From: Actinoplanes sp. N902-109
GTDB lineage: Bacteria > Actinomycetota > Actinomycetes > Mycobacteriales > Micromonosporaceae
DNA: 64,000 nt
Reading direction: 5' to 3'
Assembly: GCF_000389965.1 (NCBI RefSeq)
Contig: NC_021191.1
Coordinates: 7,007,501-7,071,500, forward strand
Shown: in pieces, positions 30,929 through 39,648 of the stretch
Numbering within the stretch: the first letter of the stretch is position 1
Layout of the letters: every line of letters begins with the position of its first letter
Position numbers and translations under genes: made by a program
The notes under the pieces: generated by a model
What the model was told of the DNA's origin: nothing
The model's input: only the letters and a program-made list of their open reading frames with translations
The model's database searches: none

Positions 30929-31419
30929 GCGCCGGCCAGCCTCTCCAGCCGCAGCAGCGCGATCTTGCGCAGTTCGCCGGTCACGACCGCCTGCTCGGTC
31001 GCCTCGTCGTTGGTCAGCCGCTCCCGCGCGGCGGCCAGGATCTCGGCCTGCGACCGGCCACTGGCGAAGATCAGGAACACATGGCCGAAGCGGTCCTCGT
31101 ACGCGCGGTTGGCCTCGATCAGCTCGGCCCGGGTGGCGTCGTCGGCGGTGCTCGCGGCCGTCGACTGCTCGCGCCGCGACCAGGCCGCTTCCTTGGAGTC
31201 GCCGGCTGCGCGCTCGCCGATGCGCGGATGCGCCGACAGCCCGCGCAGGACGTCCGGCCAGGTCCAGTCGCGCGTTGCCCGGTCGGCGGCGGCCAGCAGC
31301 GCCGCCCGCGACGGGTACGGCCGACCGGCGGCCACCGTTGCCGCCCACCCGGGCACGGCGCACACCGCCAGCAGGTCGGCCGTCAGCCGCTCGGCGGGCA
31401 GGGCGTTGAACGTGTTCAT
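30925..31419 (-). CDS. uraD: 2-oxo-4-hydroxy-4-carboxy-5-ureidoimidazoline (OHCU) decarboxylase
   Basis: 164 residues, all helical. LSAHPRIGERAAGDSKEAAWS has the catalytic HPRIG motif. The conserved WSRREQ and ANRAYEDRFGHVFLIFASGRS segments follow, and the protein ends with ELRKIALLRLERLAGA. It decarboxylates OHCU stereospecifically to S-allantoin. ATG 31419 starts the conserved FNALPAERL segment; the frame is open 30 codons further, but these have no family match. It is the first gene of the urate operon and diverges from hrpB with 104 bp between, where the promoters must lie (TAAAAT at about 31472-31477 on the minus strand is a possible -10). Confidence 0.95.
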   Translation of the reverse strand: MNTFNALPAERLTADLLAVCAVPGWAATVAAGRPYPSRAALLAAADRATRDWTWPDVLRGLSAHPRIGERAAGDSKEAAWSRREQSTAASTADDATRAELIEANRAYEDRFGHVFLIFASGRSQAEILAAARERLTNDEATEQAVVTGELRKIALLRLERLAGA

Positions 31420-31523
31420 GGCGCACCCAGTCAAGCAGCCCGGCACGGGATCTTCCATGGCTTCGCCGTCGATTTTACCCGCCCGCCACATGCGCCGGGG
31501 CGCTGTCACGGGCGTACGGGAAA

Positions 31524-33983
31524 ATGGTGGCCATGCCGATCACCCTGCCGGACCTGCCGATCACCGAGGTGCTGCCGCGGGTGACCGCGGCGCTCGCGGA
31601 CCGGGGGACGGCCGTGCTGGTCGCGCCGCCCGGCACCGGTAAGACCACGGTGGTGCCGCTGGCGCTGGCCGATGCCGTCCCGGGCCGGATCGTGGTTGCC
31701 GAGCCGCGCCGGATCGCGGCCCGCGCGGCGGCCCGGCGGATGGCCGCGCTGCTCGGCGACGAGGTGGGCGGTCTCGCCGGCTATTCGGTACGCGGGGACC
31801 GTCGCGTCTCGCCCCGCACCCGCATCGAGGTGGTCACCACCGGCCTGCTGGTCCGCCGGCTGCAGCACGACCCCGAGCTGGCCGGCACCGGTGCGGTGGT
31901 GCTGGACGAGTGCCACGAACGCCACCTCGACACCGATCTGGCCCTGGCGTTCTTGATCGAGTCGCGCGCGGCGTTGCGCGCCGATCTGCGGCTGCTGGCC
32001 ACCTCCGCGACCGCGGAGTCCGAGCGGCTGGCGCAGCTGCTCGGCAACGCGCCGGTCGTCGAGGCCGAGGCGGCACTGTTCCCGGTGGACGTGCATTGGT
32101 GCCCGCCGCCGCAGCCGGTCACCCCGCCGCACGGCCTGCACGTCGACCCGCGCCTGCTCAGCCATGTCGCGGCCACGGTCCGAAGCGCGCTGACCCACGG
32201 CGACGTGCTCGTCTTCCTGCCCGGCGCGCGCGAGATCGAGACCGTGGCCGGTCACTTGCGGGGCCTGGACGCCGACATCGTCGCGCTGCACGGCCGCCAG
32301 TCCGGCGGTGCCCAGGACGCGGCGCTGCGCCCCGGCACCGGCCGCCGGGTGGTGCTGGCCACCGCGGTCGCGGAGAGCAGCCTGACCGTGCCCGGCGTCC
32401 GCGCGGTGGTCGACGCCGGGCTCAGCCGGGTGCCGCGGATGGACCACGCCCGCGGGCTGGGCGCGCTGGTCACCGTGCCGGTGTCCCGGGCCGGTGCCCG
32501 CCAGCGCGCCGGGCGGGCCGGGCGGGAGGCGCCGGGCCACGTCTACCGCTGCTGGTCGCAGCCGCAGCACGAGCGGCTGCCGGCCCAGCCCGAGCCGGAG
32601 ATCGCGGCGGCCGACCTCACCGGGTTCGCGCTCGACCTGGCGTTGTGGGGGCATCCGAACGGCACCGGGCTGGCGCTGCCCGACCCGCCGCCGGCCGGGG
32701 CCCTGCAAGTCGCCACGGCCACGCTGCACGCCCTGGGCGCCACCGGCGCGGACGGCCGGATCACCCCGCGCGGCCGGGCGCTGGCCGATGCCGGGCTGCA
32801 CCCCCGGCTGGCCCGGGCGCTGCTGGACGGCGCGGGGCTGGTCGGCCCGCGGCGGGCGGCCGAGATCGTCGCGCTGCTCGACGCCGACCGCACCGCCGAC
32901 GACGTGGTGGCGGCCTGGCGGCGCGCCCGGGCCGAGCGCGACGGCGCCTGGCAGGCCGAGGTGCGCCGGCTGGAACGCAACGTCCGGGACCGCGGCGCGA
33001 CCGGCCCGGGGATCCCGGACGATCTCGCCGCCGGGCTGGTCGTGGGGCTGGCCTATCCGGAACGGGTGGCCAAGGCACGCGAGGCCGGTTCCCGCACCTA
33101 CCTGATGGCCGGTGGCACCGCCGCCGAACTGACCGGCGGCAGCGGCCTGACCGGCACGACCTGGCTGGCCGTGGCCGACGCCGACCGCGCACCCGGCGCC
33201 CGCACCGCCCGGATCCGCAGCGCCGCCCCGCTCGACGAGGACACCGCGCTGACCGCGGCCGGCACCCTGGCCGGCACGGCCACCGAGATCGGCTGGATCG
33301 ACGGCGACGTGGTGGCCCGCCGGGTCGACCGGCTCGGCGCGATCACCCTGGTGGAACGCCGGATCGCCGACCCCGCGCCGGAGCTGGTGCAGGACGCCCT
33401 GCGCGAGGGGCTGCGCCGCGAGGGGCTCGGCCTGCTCACCTGGTCGCGCCCGGCCGTCGAGCTACGGCACCGGCTGGCGTTCGCCCACGCCGCGCTGGGC
33501 GAGCCCTGGCCGGACGTCTCCGACGAGGCGCTGGCCGAGGCCGACTGGCTGCCGCTGCAGCGCGCCCGCCGCCGCGCCGATCTGGCCAAGCTGGACGTCG
33601 TGGCGGCGCTGCGGACCCTGCTGCCGTGGCAGGTCGCCGGGCGGCTCGACGAGGTCGCCCCGGAACGGCTGCCGGTGCCCAGCGGCTCACGGATCCGGGT
33701 GGACTACAGCGACCCGGCCGCGCCGGTGCTCGCGGTGAAGCTGCAGGAGACGTTCGGCTGGCAGGACGCGCCGCGGCTGGCCGAGGGGCGGGTGCCCGTA
33801 CGCCTGCACCTGCTCTCCCCCGCCGGTCGCCCGCTCGCGGTGACCAGCGACCTGAAGTCGTTCTGGGTCAACACCTATCCGCAGGTCCGCGCCGAGATGC
33901 GGGGCCGCTATCCCCGGCACCCGTGGCCGGAGGACCCCACCGCCGCCGAGCCGACCCGCCGCCTCAACCCCCGGGCCCGCTGA
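31524..33983 (+). CDS. hrpB: ATP-dependent helicase HrpB
   Basis: 819 residues, a DExH-box helicase. Motifs: VLVAPPGTGKTTVVPLALA (Walker A), VVLDECHERHLDTDLAL (DECH box), LLATSATAESERL (motif III, SAT), FLPGAREIETVAGHL, VLATAVAESSLTVPGV (motif V), and AGARQRAGRAGREAPGHVYR (motif VI). The C-terminal half has the helicase-associated and HrpB_C regions, with a conserved end YPRHPWPEDPTAAEPTRR. The role in bacteria is poorly known; it is an RNA helicase homologue. Starts ATG 31524 and ATG 31533 are both possible. It ends 1 bp before the convergent hydrolase gene. Confidence 0.94.
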   Translation: MVAMPITLPDLPITEVLPRVTAALADRGTAVLVAPPGTGKTTVVPLALADAVPGRIVVAEPRRIAARAAARRMAALLGDEVGGLAGYSVRGDRRVSPRTRIEVVTTGLLVRRLQHDPELAGTGAVVLDECHERHLDTDLALAFLIESRAALRADLRLLATSATAESERLAQLLGNAPVVEAEAALFPVDVHWCPPPQPVTPPHGLHVDPRLLSHVAATVRSALTHGDVLVFLPGAREIETVAGHLRGLDADIVALHGRQSGGAQDAALRPGTGRRVVLATAVAESSLTVPGVRAVVDAGLSRVPRMDHARGLGALVTVPVSRAGARQRAGRAGREAPGHVYRCWSQPQHERLPAQPEPEIAAADLTGFALDLALWGHPNGTGLALPDPPPAGALQVATATLHALGATGADGRITPRGRALADAGLHPRLARALLDGAGLVGPRRAAEIVALLDADRTADDVVAAWRRARAERDGAWQAEVRRLERNVRDRGATGPGIPDDLAAGLVVGLAYPERVAKAREAGSRTYLMAGGTAAELTGGSGLTGTTWLAVADADRAPGARTARIRSAAPLDEDTALTAAGTLAGTATEIGWIDGDVVARRVDRLGAITLVERRIADPAPELVQDALREGLRREGLGLLTWSRPAVELRHRLAFAHAALGEPWPDVSDEALAEADWLPLQRARRRADLAKLDVVAALRTLLPWQVAGRLDEVAPERLPVPSGSRIRVDYSDPAAPVLAVKLQETFGWQDAPRLAEGRVPVRLHLLSPAGRPLAVTSDLKSFWVNTYPQVRAEMRGRYPRHPWPEDPTAAEPTRRLNPRAR

Positions 33984-33984
33984 G

Positions 33985-34692
33985 TCAGAGCAGCGCCTTG
34001 GCCACCTCGTCGGGGTGGGTCAGCAGGGCCTCGTGGCCGCCGGGCACCAGGGTCGGCTGGGCACCGGCGCGCGCGGCCAGTTCCTCGCCCGGGGCAGCAA
34101 GCCCGTGGTCCTGCTCGGCCAGCGCATAGGTGACCGGCACCCCGAGCGTGGCCACCCCCGCCACGTCGAGGGCGTCGAGCATGTAGCCGCCCGGCTGCGG
34201 CAGCAACTGGTCGAACACCAGCCGCTGCAGCGCCTCCGGCTGGTCCGGCATGAGCATCGTGCGGAACTGCTCGAAGTCGATGCTGATCGTGCCCTCGGAT
34301 GTGGCGGCGACGGTCGCGCGGAGGTACTCGGCCAGTTCCGCTCCCATGGCGTCGGCCATGGACTGCCGGCGCACCGGCACGAACGCGCTGAAGAACGCGA
34401 TCCGGGCCAGCCGGCTCACCAGCCGGGGCGCGGCGCCGGTGATCGGGATGCCGGCGAAGCTGTGCCCGACCAGCACCACGTCGTGCAGGTCGCGCCGCTC
34501 GATCTCGGTGACGATGTGGTCGACGGCGTGGGCCAGCCGCAGGCCGGTCGGGTCGTCGCCCATGGCCAGGCCGGGCAGGGTCAGCGCCAGCGCGGTGTGG
34601 CCGGCCGCCCGGATCCGGTGACCGACCGGGTGCCAGGCCCAGCCGCCGTGCCAGGCGCCCGGCACGAAGACATAGTTCAGAGTGTCATTCAT
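33985..34692 (-). CDS. Alpha/beta hydrolase
   Basis: 235 residues. YVFVPGAWHGGWAWHPVGHRI contains the oxyanion-hole HG motif, VVLVGHSFAGIPITGAA the nucleophile elbow (G-H-S-F-A-G), and LVPGGHEALLTHPDEVA the catalytic His. The early PGAWHGGW and the size resemble salicylate/methyl ester hydrolases and related lipases. There is no signal peptide, so it is cytosolic. A TetR regulator is transcribed divergently 35 bp away, and an operator-like palindrome lies between them, so expression is probably controlled by a small-molecule ester or related inducer. Confidence 0.9.
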   Translation of the reverse strand: MNDTLNYVFVPGAWHGGWAWHPVGHRIRAAGHTALALTLPGLAMGDDPTGLRLAHAVDHIVTEIERRDLHDVVLVGHSFAGIPITGAAPRLVSRLARIAFFSAFVPVRRQSMADAMGAELAEYLRATVAATSEGTISIDFEQFRTMLMPDQPEALQRLVFDQLLPQPGGYMLDALDVAGVATLGVPVTYALAEQDHGLAAPGEELAARAGAQPTLVPGGHEALLTHPDEVAKALL

Positions 34693-34727
34693 TCGCTAGA
34701 GCGTACTCTGATGAATAGAATGATCAA
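34693..34727. promoter_or_regulatory. Divergent promoter/operator region between hydrolase and TetR genes
   Basis: The 35-bp gap contains AGAGCGTACTCT (34698-34709), a perfect AGAG-CGTA-CTCT inverted repeat. It is flanked by CATTCATTC on the left and GAATAGAATG on the right, which are roughly inverted to each other. TetR proteins typically bind such symmetric sites between themselves and the target gene. TACTCT on the plus strand may be the -10 of the regulator. Confidence 0.6.
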
Positions 34728-35327
34728 GTGACGAGCGGGCGAAGAGCGGAGTATGCGGAGGCAACGCGCGCAGCGATCCTGGCGGCGGCGCGGGAGCTGT
34801 TCACGACCAAGGGCTACTTCGGCACCCGGGTCGAGGACATCGCCCGGACCGCGCGGGTCTCGCCGGCCACGGTGTACGCGGTCGGCGGCGGCAAGAACGG
34901 CCTGATCCGCGAGCTCATCGGGACGGCGGTGCACTCCGAGGCCAACGCCGCGATCGTCGCGCGCATCGACACGTTCACCGACCCCCGCGAGCTGATCGGC
35001 TTCATGGTCGCCACGACGGCGGCGAAGTTCGAGCAGTGGTCCGGGCTGATGCGCCAGGTGGTGGCCGCGGCCCCCGGCGAGCCGGCGGTCCGGGAGAGCC
35101 TGGAGCTGGCCGAGGCGAGCCTGCGCAACGGGCTGGACCACACGGCACGGCGGCTCGCCGAGCTCGGCGCGCTGCGGCCCGGCCTGGACGCCGGTCAGGC
35201 CGCGGACGTGCTGTGGTTCTTCCTCAACAACGCGGCGTACTTCACGCTGACCGACGAGCTGACGTGGCCGCTGCCCCGGGCGGTCCCGTGGCTGACCGGC
35301 ACCATCGAGTCCGCGTTGCTCAGCTGA
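34728..35327 (+). CDS. TetR family transcriptional regulator
   Basis: 199 residues. The N-terminal HTH is typical: ATRAAILAAARELFTTKGYF, then GTRVEDIARTARVSPATVYAV. The C-terminal ligand domain (~70-195) is helical and divergent, as usual. GTG 34728 lies directly after the palindrome region. It probably represses the divergent alpha/beta hydrolase gene and itself. Its tail overlaps the convergent GGDEF-EAL gene by 8 bp. The normal KG/YF sequence before the recognition helix suggests an intact DNA-binding domain; the effector cannot be inferred. Confidence 0.92.
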   Translation: MTSGRRAEYAEATRAAILAAARELFTTKGYFGTRVEDIARTARVSPATVYAVGGGKNGLIRELIGTAVHSEANAAIVARIDTFTDPRELIGFMVATTAAKFEQWSGLMRQVVAAAPGEPAVRESLELAEASLRNGLDHTARRLAELGALRPGLDAGQAADVLWFFLNNAAYFTLTDELTWPLPRAVPWLTGTIESALLS

Positions 35328-37671
35328 CCGCCTCGATCGACGCCGGACCGGGCTGCTGGGGCACCCGCGCGGCCAGCCGGTGCACGGGGCGCGGCTGGCC
35401 GTACAGGTAGCCCTGGCCGAACTCGCAGCCCAGCGCGGCCAGGGCCCCGGCCCGCGCGGTCGTCTCGATGCCCTCGGCGATCACCGCGATGCCCAGGTCG
35501 GCGCAGATCCGCAGCACCGAGCGGCACAGCACGCCGGCCCGGTCCGGGGCAACGTCCACATCGGTCAGCGTCGAGTCCAGCTTGACGATGTCGACCGGCA
35601 GCGAGTGCAGCTGGGCCAGCGCGTTGTAGCCGCTGCCGAAGTCGTCCAGGGCGACCCGGATGCCGTGCCGGCGCAGCTCCTCGGCCACCTCGACGGCCCG
35701 CGCCAGGTCCGGGATGCGCTTGGTCTCGGTGATCTCCACGACCAGCCGGCCCGCCGGTACGCCGTGCCGGGCCAGCGCCGCCAGCACCCCCTCGGCCAGC
35801 CCGTGCTGGCCCAGCCGGGCCGCTGACACGTTGACGTGCACGTCGACCGGGCGGCCGTAGCAGGCGGCCAGCGCGGTCGCGTCGGCACACGCGCGGTTCA
35901 GCACGAAGTCGTCGATCGCGGCGACCAGGCCGGTGCGCTCGGCGACGGTCACGAACACGTCCGGGTCGACCGGGCCGGCCACCGGGTCGGTCCACCGGGC
36001 CAGCGCCTCGACCGCGACCACGCTGCCGTCGGTGACGTTGACGATCGGCTGGTAGTGCACCTCGAAGCCGTAGCCGACCGGCTCGGCCAGCGCGCGCATC
36101 AGCAGGTGCGGCAGGTCGGCGTTGGGTCCGCCGTCGGCGCTGCCCGCGTAGCGCACGATGGCGTTCTTGCCGCGGCGTTTGCTGGTGTACATGGCCGCGT
36201 CCGCCCGGCGCAGCAGGGTGTCGGCCGAGATGTCCCGGTCGCCCGGCTCGGGCAGGACCAGGCCGAGGCTGGCGCTGATGCCCACGGTGTGCCCGTCGAT
36301 CTCGAACGGCTCGCGCAGCGCGGCCAGGATGGCCCGGCCGATCGGGTCGGCCTCGGCCGCGCGCCGCTCCAGCAGCACCGCGAACTCGTCGCCGCCGAGC
36401 CGGGCCACCAGGTCGGCACCGCCGACGCAGGCTGTCAGCCGCCCGGCGATGGCCCGCAGCAGCCGGTCGCCCATGGCGTGCCCGAAGCTGTCGTTGATCA
36501 GCTTGAAGTCGTCGAGGTCGGCGAAGACCAGCGCCATCGGCGTGCCCCGGTGCCGGTGGGCGTCCAGCGCGAGCACCAGCCGCTCGCGGAACAGCGCCCG
36601 GTTGGCCAGCCCGGTCAGCGGGTCGTGATAGGCCTGGTGGTGCAGCCGTTCCTGGCCCTCGGAGACGCGGGCCAGCAGCACGGTGTTGTCGACGATGGTG
36701 AACATCTGCCGGGCCACCACCAGCCCCAGACCGAGCCACCCCAGATAGGCCTCGTACGACGTAAGCTGCCCCCCGGTGCCGGTGCGCACGGCGATCACCA
36801 CACCGGTCGTCACCACGGGCACGTACGGCAGGATCAGGTGCACCCAGTCCGGCTCGGGTTCCTGCACCGCGGGTGGCCCCGGGGTGCCCGGGTTGGTCAG
36901 CGCCGCCGCCGCGAGCAGGGCCGGCCCGAGCAGATAGCCCGCCGCCCCCACCGGCTCCGGGCCGGCGCTGGTCAGGGTCAGCAGCCGTACGACGTCCGAG
37001 CAGCCCAGCACGCCCAGCCCGGCCGCCACGAACCCCAGCGTGGCCCGCGCCGGGGCCCAGGCCGGCCGCATCGCCAGCAGCAGCACCGCCATCACGACGA
37101 GCACCAGGTCGGCCACCGGGTACGCGGCGGTCAGCCCGGCCACCCAGGGGTTGTCGCCGATCTCGTGGTAGATCCGGTGCGGCAGCGCCGACCAGGCCAG
37201 CGCGACCAGCGACCCGCTGATCAGCACGCTGTCGATGACCAGCACCACCCGGTCGCGGGGCAGTGACGCGCGGACCGGCCGGGGCAGCGCCGCGGACATG
37301 GTCAGCAGGGCGAGGAACACGAACAGCGGCAGGATCAGAAAACCGACATCGGCCGGGCCGACGGCGGTGGGCCGGCCGGGGTCGAGCACGTCGTGCACGG
37401 ACCACCAGAGCCGGCACAGCGTCCAGCCGGTCAGCCCGGCGCCGAGCAGCAGGCGCCAGCGGGCCCGCAGCCCGGTGTGCTCACGGGCGGCCGCGAAGCA
37501 GGCGAACGCGGCCAGCACCCCGGTGGCGAACTGCGCGGCGTCGCAGAAGAGGCGCTGTCCCGGGCCGGTGGGGACGGCGTACCCGCCGACCGCCGTGACG
37601 GCGGCCGCCACGACGACGGCAAGCGTCAGCGTCACGGGGGCCCGGGCGGACAGCCGTCGCGTGGTCGTCAC
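35320..37671 (-). CDS. Membrane GGDEF-EAL protein (cyclic-di-GMP turnover)
   Basis: 783 residues. Residues ~1-330 hold about nine hydrophobic segments (an undefined membrane sensor, e.g. LTLAVVVAAAVTAVGGYAV). The GGDEF domain (~345-510) begins AYHDPLTGLANRALFRERL and has the intact motif VARLGGDEFAVLL, with FADLDDFKLINDSFGHAMGD for metal and nucleotide binding. The EAL domain (~530-770) has VVAVEALARWTDP, VHVNVSAARLGQ, VVEITETKRIPD, VALDDFGSGYNALAQL, VDIVKLDSTLTD, VIAEGIETTA and FGQGYLYGQP, so the metal and catalytic residues are present. Both making and breaking of c-di-GMP are possible. The GTG or ATG near 37671 starts with a short basic tail. A second GGDEF-EAL protein lies at 53610-55925. 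Confidence 0.93.
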   Translation of the reverse strand: MTTTRRLSARAPVTLTLAVVVAAAVTAVGGYAVPTGPGQRLFCDAAQFATGVLAAFACFAAAREHTGLRARWRLLLGAGLTGWTLCRLWWSVHDVLDPGRPTAVGPADVGFLILPLFVFLALLTMSAALPRPVRASLPRDRVVLVIDSVLISGSLVALAWSALPHRIYHEIGDNPWVAGLTAAYPVADLVLVVMAVLLLAMRPAWAPARATLGFVAAGLGVLGCSDVVRLLTLTSAGPEPVGAAGYLLGPALLAAAALTNPGTPGPPAVQEPEPDWVHLILPYVPVVTTGVVIAVRTGTGGQLTSYEAYLGWLGLGLVVARQMFTIVDNTVLLARVSEGQERLHHQAYHDPLTGLANRALFRERLVLALDAHRHRGTPMALVFADLDDFKLINDSFGHAMGDRLLRAIAGRLTACVGGADLVARLGGDEFAVLLERRAAEADPIGRAILAALREPFEIDGHTVGISASLGLVLPEPGDRDISADTLLRRADAAMYTSKRRGKNAIVRYAGSADGGPNADLPHLLMRALAEPVGYGFEVHYQPIVNVTDGSVVAVEALARWTDPVAGPVDPDVFVTVAERTGLVAAIDDFVLNRACADATALAACYGRPVDVHVNVSAARLGQHGLAEGVLAALARHGVPAGRLVVEITETKRIPDLARAVEVAEELRRHGIRVALDDFGSGYNALAQLHSLPVDIVKLDSTLTDVDVAPDRAGVLCRSVLRICADLGIAVIAEGIETTARAGALAALGCEFGQGYLYGQPRPVHRLAARVPQQPGPASIEAVS

Positions 37672-37723
37672 AGCTTCCGATCACCATCCGCACACCGTCG
37701 GGAGGGGAGGCCGGCCCGCACCG

Positions 37724-37739
37724 CCGGTCTCGCGACCGG
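37724..37739 (-). terminator. Possible terminator hairpin downstream of the PP2C gene
   Basis: CCGGTC (37724-37729) pairs with GACCGG (37734-37739) around TCGC. It lies 61 bp past the PP2C stop in the 128-bp gap before the GGDEF-EAL gene on the same strand. It is short, with no U-tract, so support is modest. Confidence 0.35.
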
Positions 37740-37799
37740 AGTAAGGTACCGCAGCCCGGGCCGCTGTCAGCAGCCCGCGCCGGGTGATCGGGCCGGTTG

Positions 37800-38522
37800 T
37801 CAGCCCCGCAGGGTCAGATCGGCGACAATCACGGTGATGTTGTCCGGGCCGCCGCCCTGCAGCGCCAGATCCACCAGCCGCTCGGCACAGGACTGCGGGT
37901 CGGGGCAGGACAGCAGCTCGGCCTCGATCCGCTCGGCCGGCACCGGGCCGGTGAGACCGTCGCTGCACAGCAGCCAGCGGTCGCCCTCCTCGGGCTCCAC
38001 GATGACGTACGACGGGCTGACCGGCTCGCCCTGCAACGCCTGGGTGACGACCGCCCGGCGCGGGTGCCCGGCCGCCTCCTCGGGCCGGATCAGGCCCTGG
38101 TCGACCAGCATCTGCACATAGGTGTCGTCCTTGGTCAGCTGGTTGAGCCGGCCGTCGCGGAGCAGATAGGCCCGGCTGTCGCCGACGTGGGCCAGCGCCG
38201 CCCGGTCGGTCGAGAAGATCACCGCGGTCATCGTGGTGCCCATCCCCTGCAGCGCCGCGTTGCCCGCCACGGTCTCGGCGATCCGCCCGTTGGCGACCTC
38301 GAGCGCCTTGTGCAGCGAGTCCATCTGGTGCTCGTTGTCGATGGGCACGTCGAGGGAGGCCATGGCCTCGACGGCGATGCGGCTCGCGACGTCCCCGGCG
38401 GCCATGCCACCCATGCCGTCGGCGACAACCAGCAGCCGGTCGCCGGCGTAATGACAGTCCTGGTTGTTGCTTCGCACTAGGCCTCTATCGGTGACGGCCG
38501 CCCACCGCAGGTGCAAGGTCAT
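37800..38522 (-). CDS. PP2C-family Ser/Thr protein phosphatase
   Basis: 240 residues. Conserved PP2C motifs: RWAAVTDRGLVRSNNQD, LLVVADGMGGMAAGDVAS (metal Asp and Gly), GMGTTMTAVIF, LAHVGDSRAYLLRDGRL, LTKDDTYVQMLVDQG, VVTQALQG, WLLCSDGLTGPV (metal Asp) and GGPDNITVIVADL. All metal-binding Asp are intact. There is no membrane segment, unlike PstP. ATG 38522 starts the domain; the upstream extension to 38666 is without match. It lies 109 bp downstream of the membrane-protein gene of the solute-binding-protein pair and may be part of the same unit, which would pair an amino-acid sensor with a phosphatase. Confidence 0.93.
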   Translation of the reverse strand: MTLHLRWAAVTDRGLVRSNNQDCHYAGDRLLVVADGMGGMAAGDVASRIAVEAMASLDVPIDNEHQMDSLHKALEVANGRIAETVAGNAALQGMGTTMTAVIFSTDRAALAHVGDSRAYLLRDGRLNQLTKDDTYVQMLVDQGLIRPEEAAGHPRRAVVTQALQGEPVSPSYVIVEPEEGDRWLLCSDGLTGPVPAERIEAELLSCPDPQSCAERLVDLALQGGGPDNITVIVADLTLRG

Positions 38523-38631
38523 GGCGTGCAGCCTGCCAGGTCGGCTCCACCCTGTCTGCACGCGGTCGGCGGCGCGCCGCAACAAAGGCCGTTCACCTGC
38601 GCAAAAAGGATATGCCACCGCGGGGTGCCGA

Positions 38632-39648
38632 TCACAGCGGCCGCCCGAGGCACCGCGGGTCGACATCGTCGGTGACCGGTTTGGTGGGTGCGGCCCATTC
38701 CAGCGCGGAGTCGTCGACCGCCCATCCGCGTACGGTGATCCGGCTGTGCTGCGGGCGCACCGGCTCGGGGCACAGGGTCTTGGAGCGCACCTGACCGTTC
38801 GGGATGAACACCACGTCGCCGCCGCGCTGCAGCACCGTGGTGGCGGTGTCGTCGACGCTGATCAACTGGCCGCGCACGACCCGTACGGCGCTGCCGTCGT
38901 CGATCTCGACCGCGCTGTCCGGCAGCACCGGTGCGCGCAGGAAGACCGCGCCCACGACGACCGGGGCGACCAGGGTGGCCGCCACCGCCGGCCAGTGCGT
39001 GGCCAGCCGGGCCGCCCGCGGTGGCACCGGGCCGGTCAGCAACCAGCCCAGCAGCGGGGGCGCCACCAGCAGCACCGCGGTCTCGGTGTCGCCGGCCGAC
39101 AGCGCCAGCCGGATGCCCGGCCACACCCAGAGCAACTCCATCAGGCCGAGCGCGATGGGCACCACCAGGGTGGCCACCAGCAGCATCGTCCGCTCGCCCG
39201 AGTAGCGCTGCGCCGCGGTCAGCCCGAGGATCGCCACCACCAGCATCAGCAGGGTCGGCAGCAGGCGCAGCTGCCAGGTGAAGCCGGCCAGCCCGACGGC
39301 CAGCACCACGACCCAGTCCGGCATCCGCAGCGCGGTCAGCGCGAGCAGCGAGCGGCGGGCGGCCTCGTCCTGGTCGGGCGAGCTGACCAGCAGGATACCG
39401 CCGAGGGTGCGCAGCACCAGCACCACCGCCGGCACCGCCGCGATGACCGAGATGATCAGCGCGCTGATCATGCCGAGCGGGCTGACGTACTGCACCAGCA
39501 GCAGCATCGTCGGCAGGTCCTGCCGGCTCAGGTACCACAGCCGCAGCACGAGCAGCACCAACGGGAACGCCGGCAGCGCGGTGAGCAGCCAGTTGAGCTG
39601 GCCCCGGCGCAACCGGGGGCGGCGGTCGACGACCTGGATCCCGCTCAT
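38632..39648 (-). CDS. Seven-helix membrane protein with extracytoplasmic C-terminal domain (GlnX-like partner, inferred)
   Basis: 338 residues. A basic N-tail (DRRPRLRRGQLNW) is followed by seven hydrophobic helices (e.g. WLLTALPAFPLVLLVLRLWY, MPDWVVVLAVGLAGFTW, WPAVAATLVAPVVVGAVFL). With N inside, the ~110-residue C-terminal domain would be outside; it has two Cys (KTLCPEP, PRCLGRP) and the stretch ISVDDTATTVLQRGGDVVFI, then PNGQV, slightly reminiscent of MscS beta domains. The ATG overlaps the solute-binding-protein stop as ATGA. No ABC ATPase is present, so it is unlikely to be an ordinary permease. It may be the signalling partner of the binding protein, as GlnX is for GlnH in mycobacteria. 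Function inferred. Confidence 0.8.
   Translation of the reverse strand: MSGIQVVDRRPRLRRGQLNWLLTALPAFPLVLLVLRLWYLSRQDLPTMLLLVQYVSPLGMISALIISVIAAVPAVVLVLRTLGGILLVSSPDQDEAARRSLLALTALRMPDWVVVLAVGLAGFTWQLRLLPTLLMLVVAILGLTAAQRYSGERTMLLVATLVVPIALGLMELLWVWPGIRLALSAGDTETAVLLVAPPLLGWLLTGPVPPRAARLATHWPAVAATLVAPVVVGAVFLRAPVLPDSAVEIDDGSAVRVVRGQLISVDDTATTVLQRGGDVVFIPNGQVRSKTLCPEPVRPQHSRITVRGWAVDDSALEWAAPTKPVTDDVDPRCLGRPL

Noticed and set aside
38632..39648. MscS-type mechanosensitive channel
   Set aside because: Only a short stretch near the C-terminus recalls the MscS beta domain; the pore helix pattern is absent and the domain is predicted to be outside the cell.
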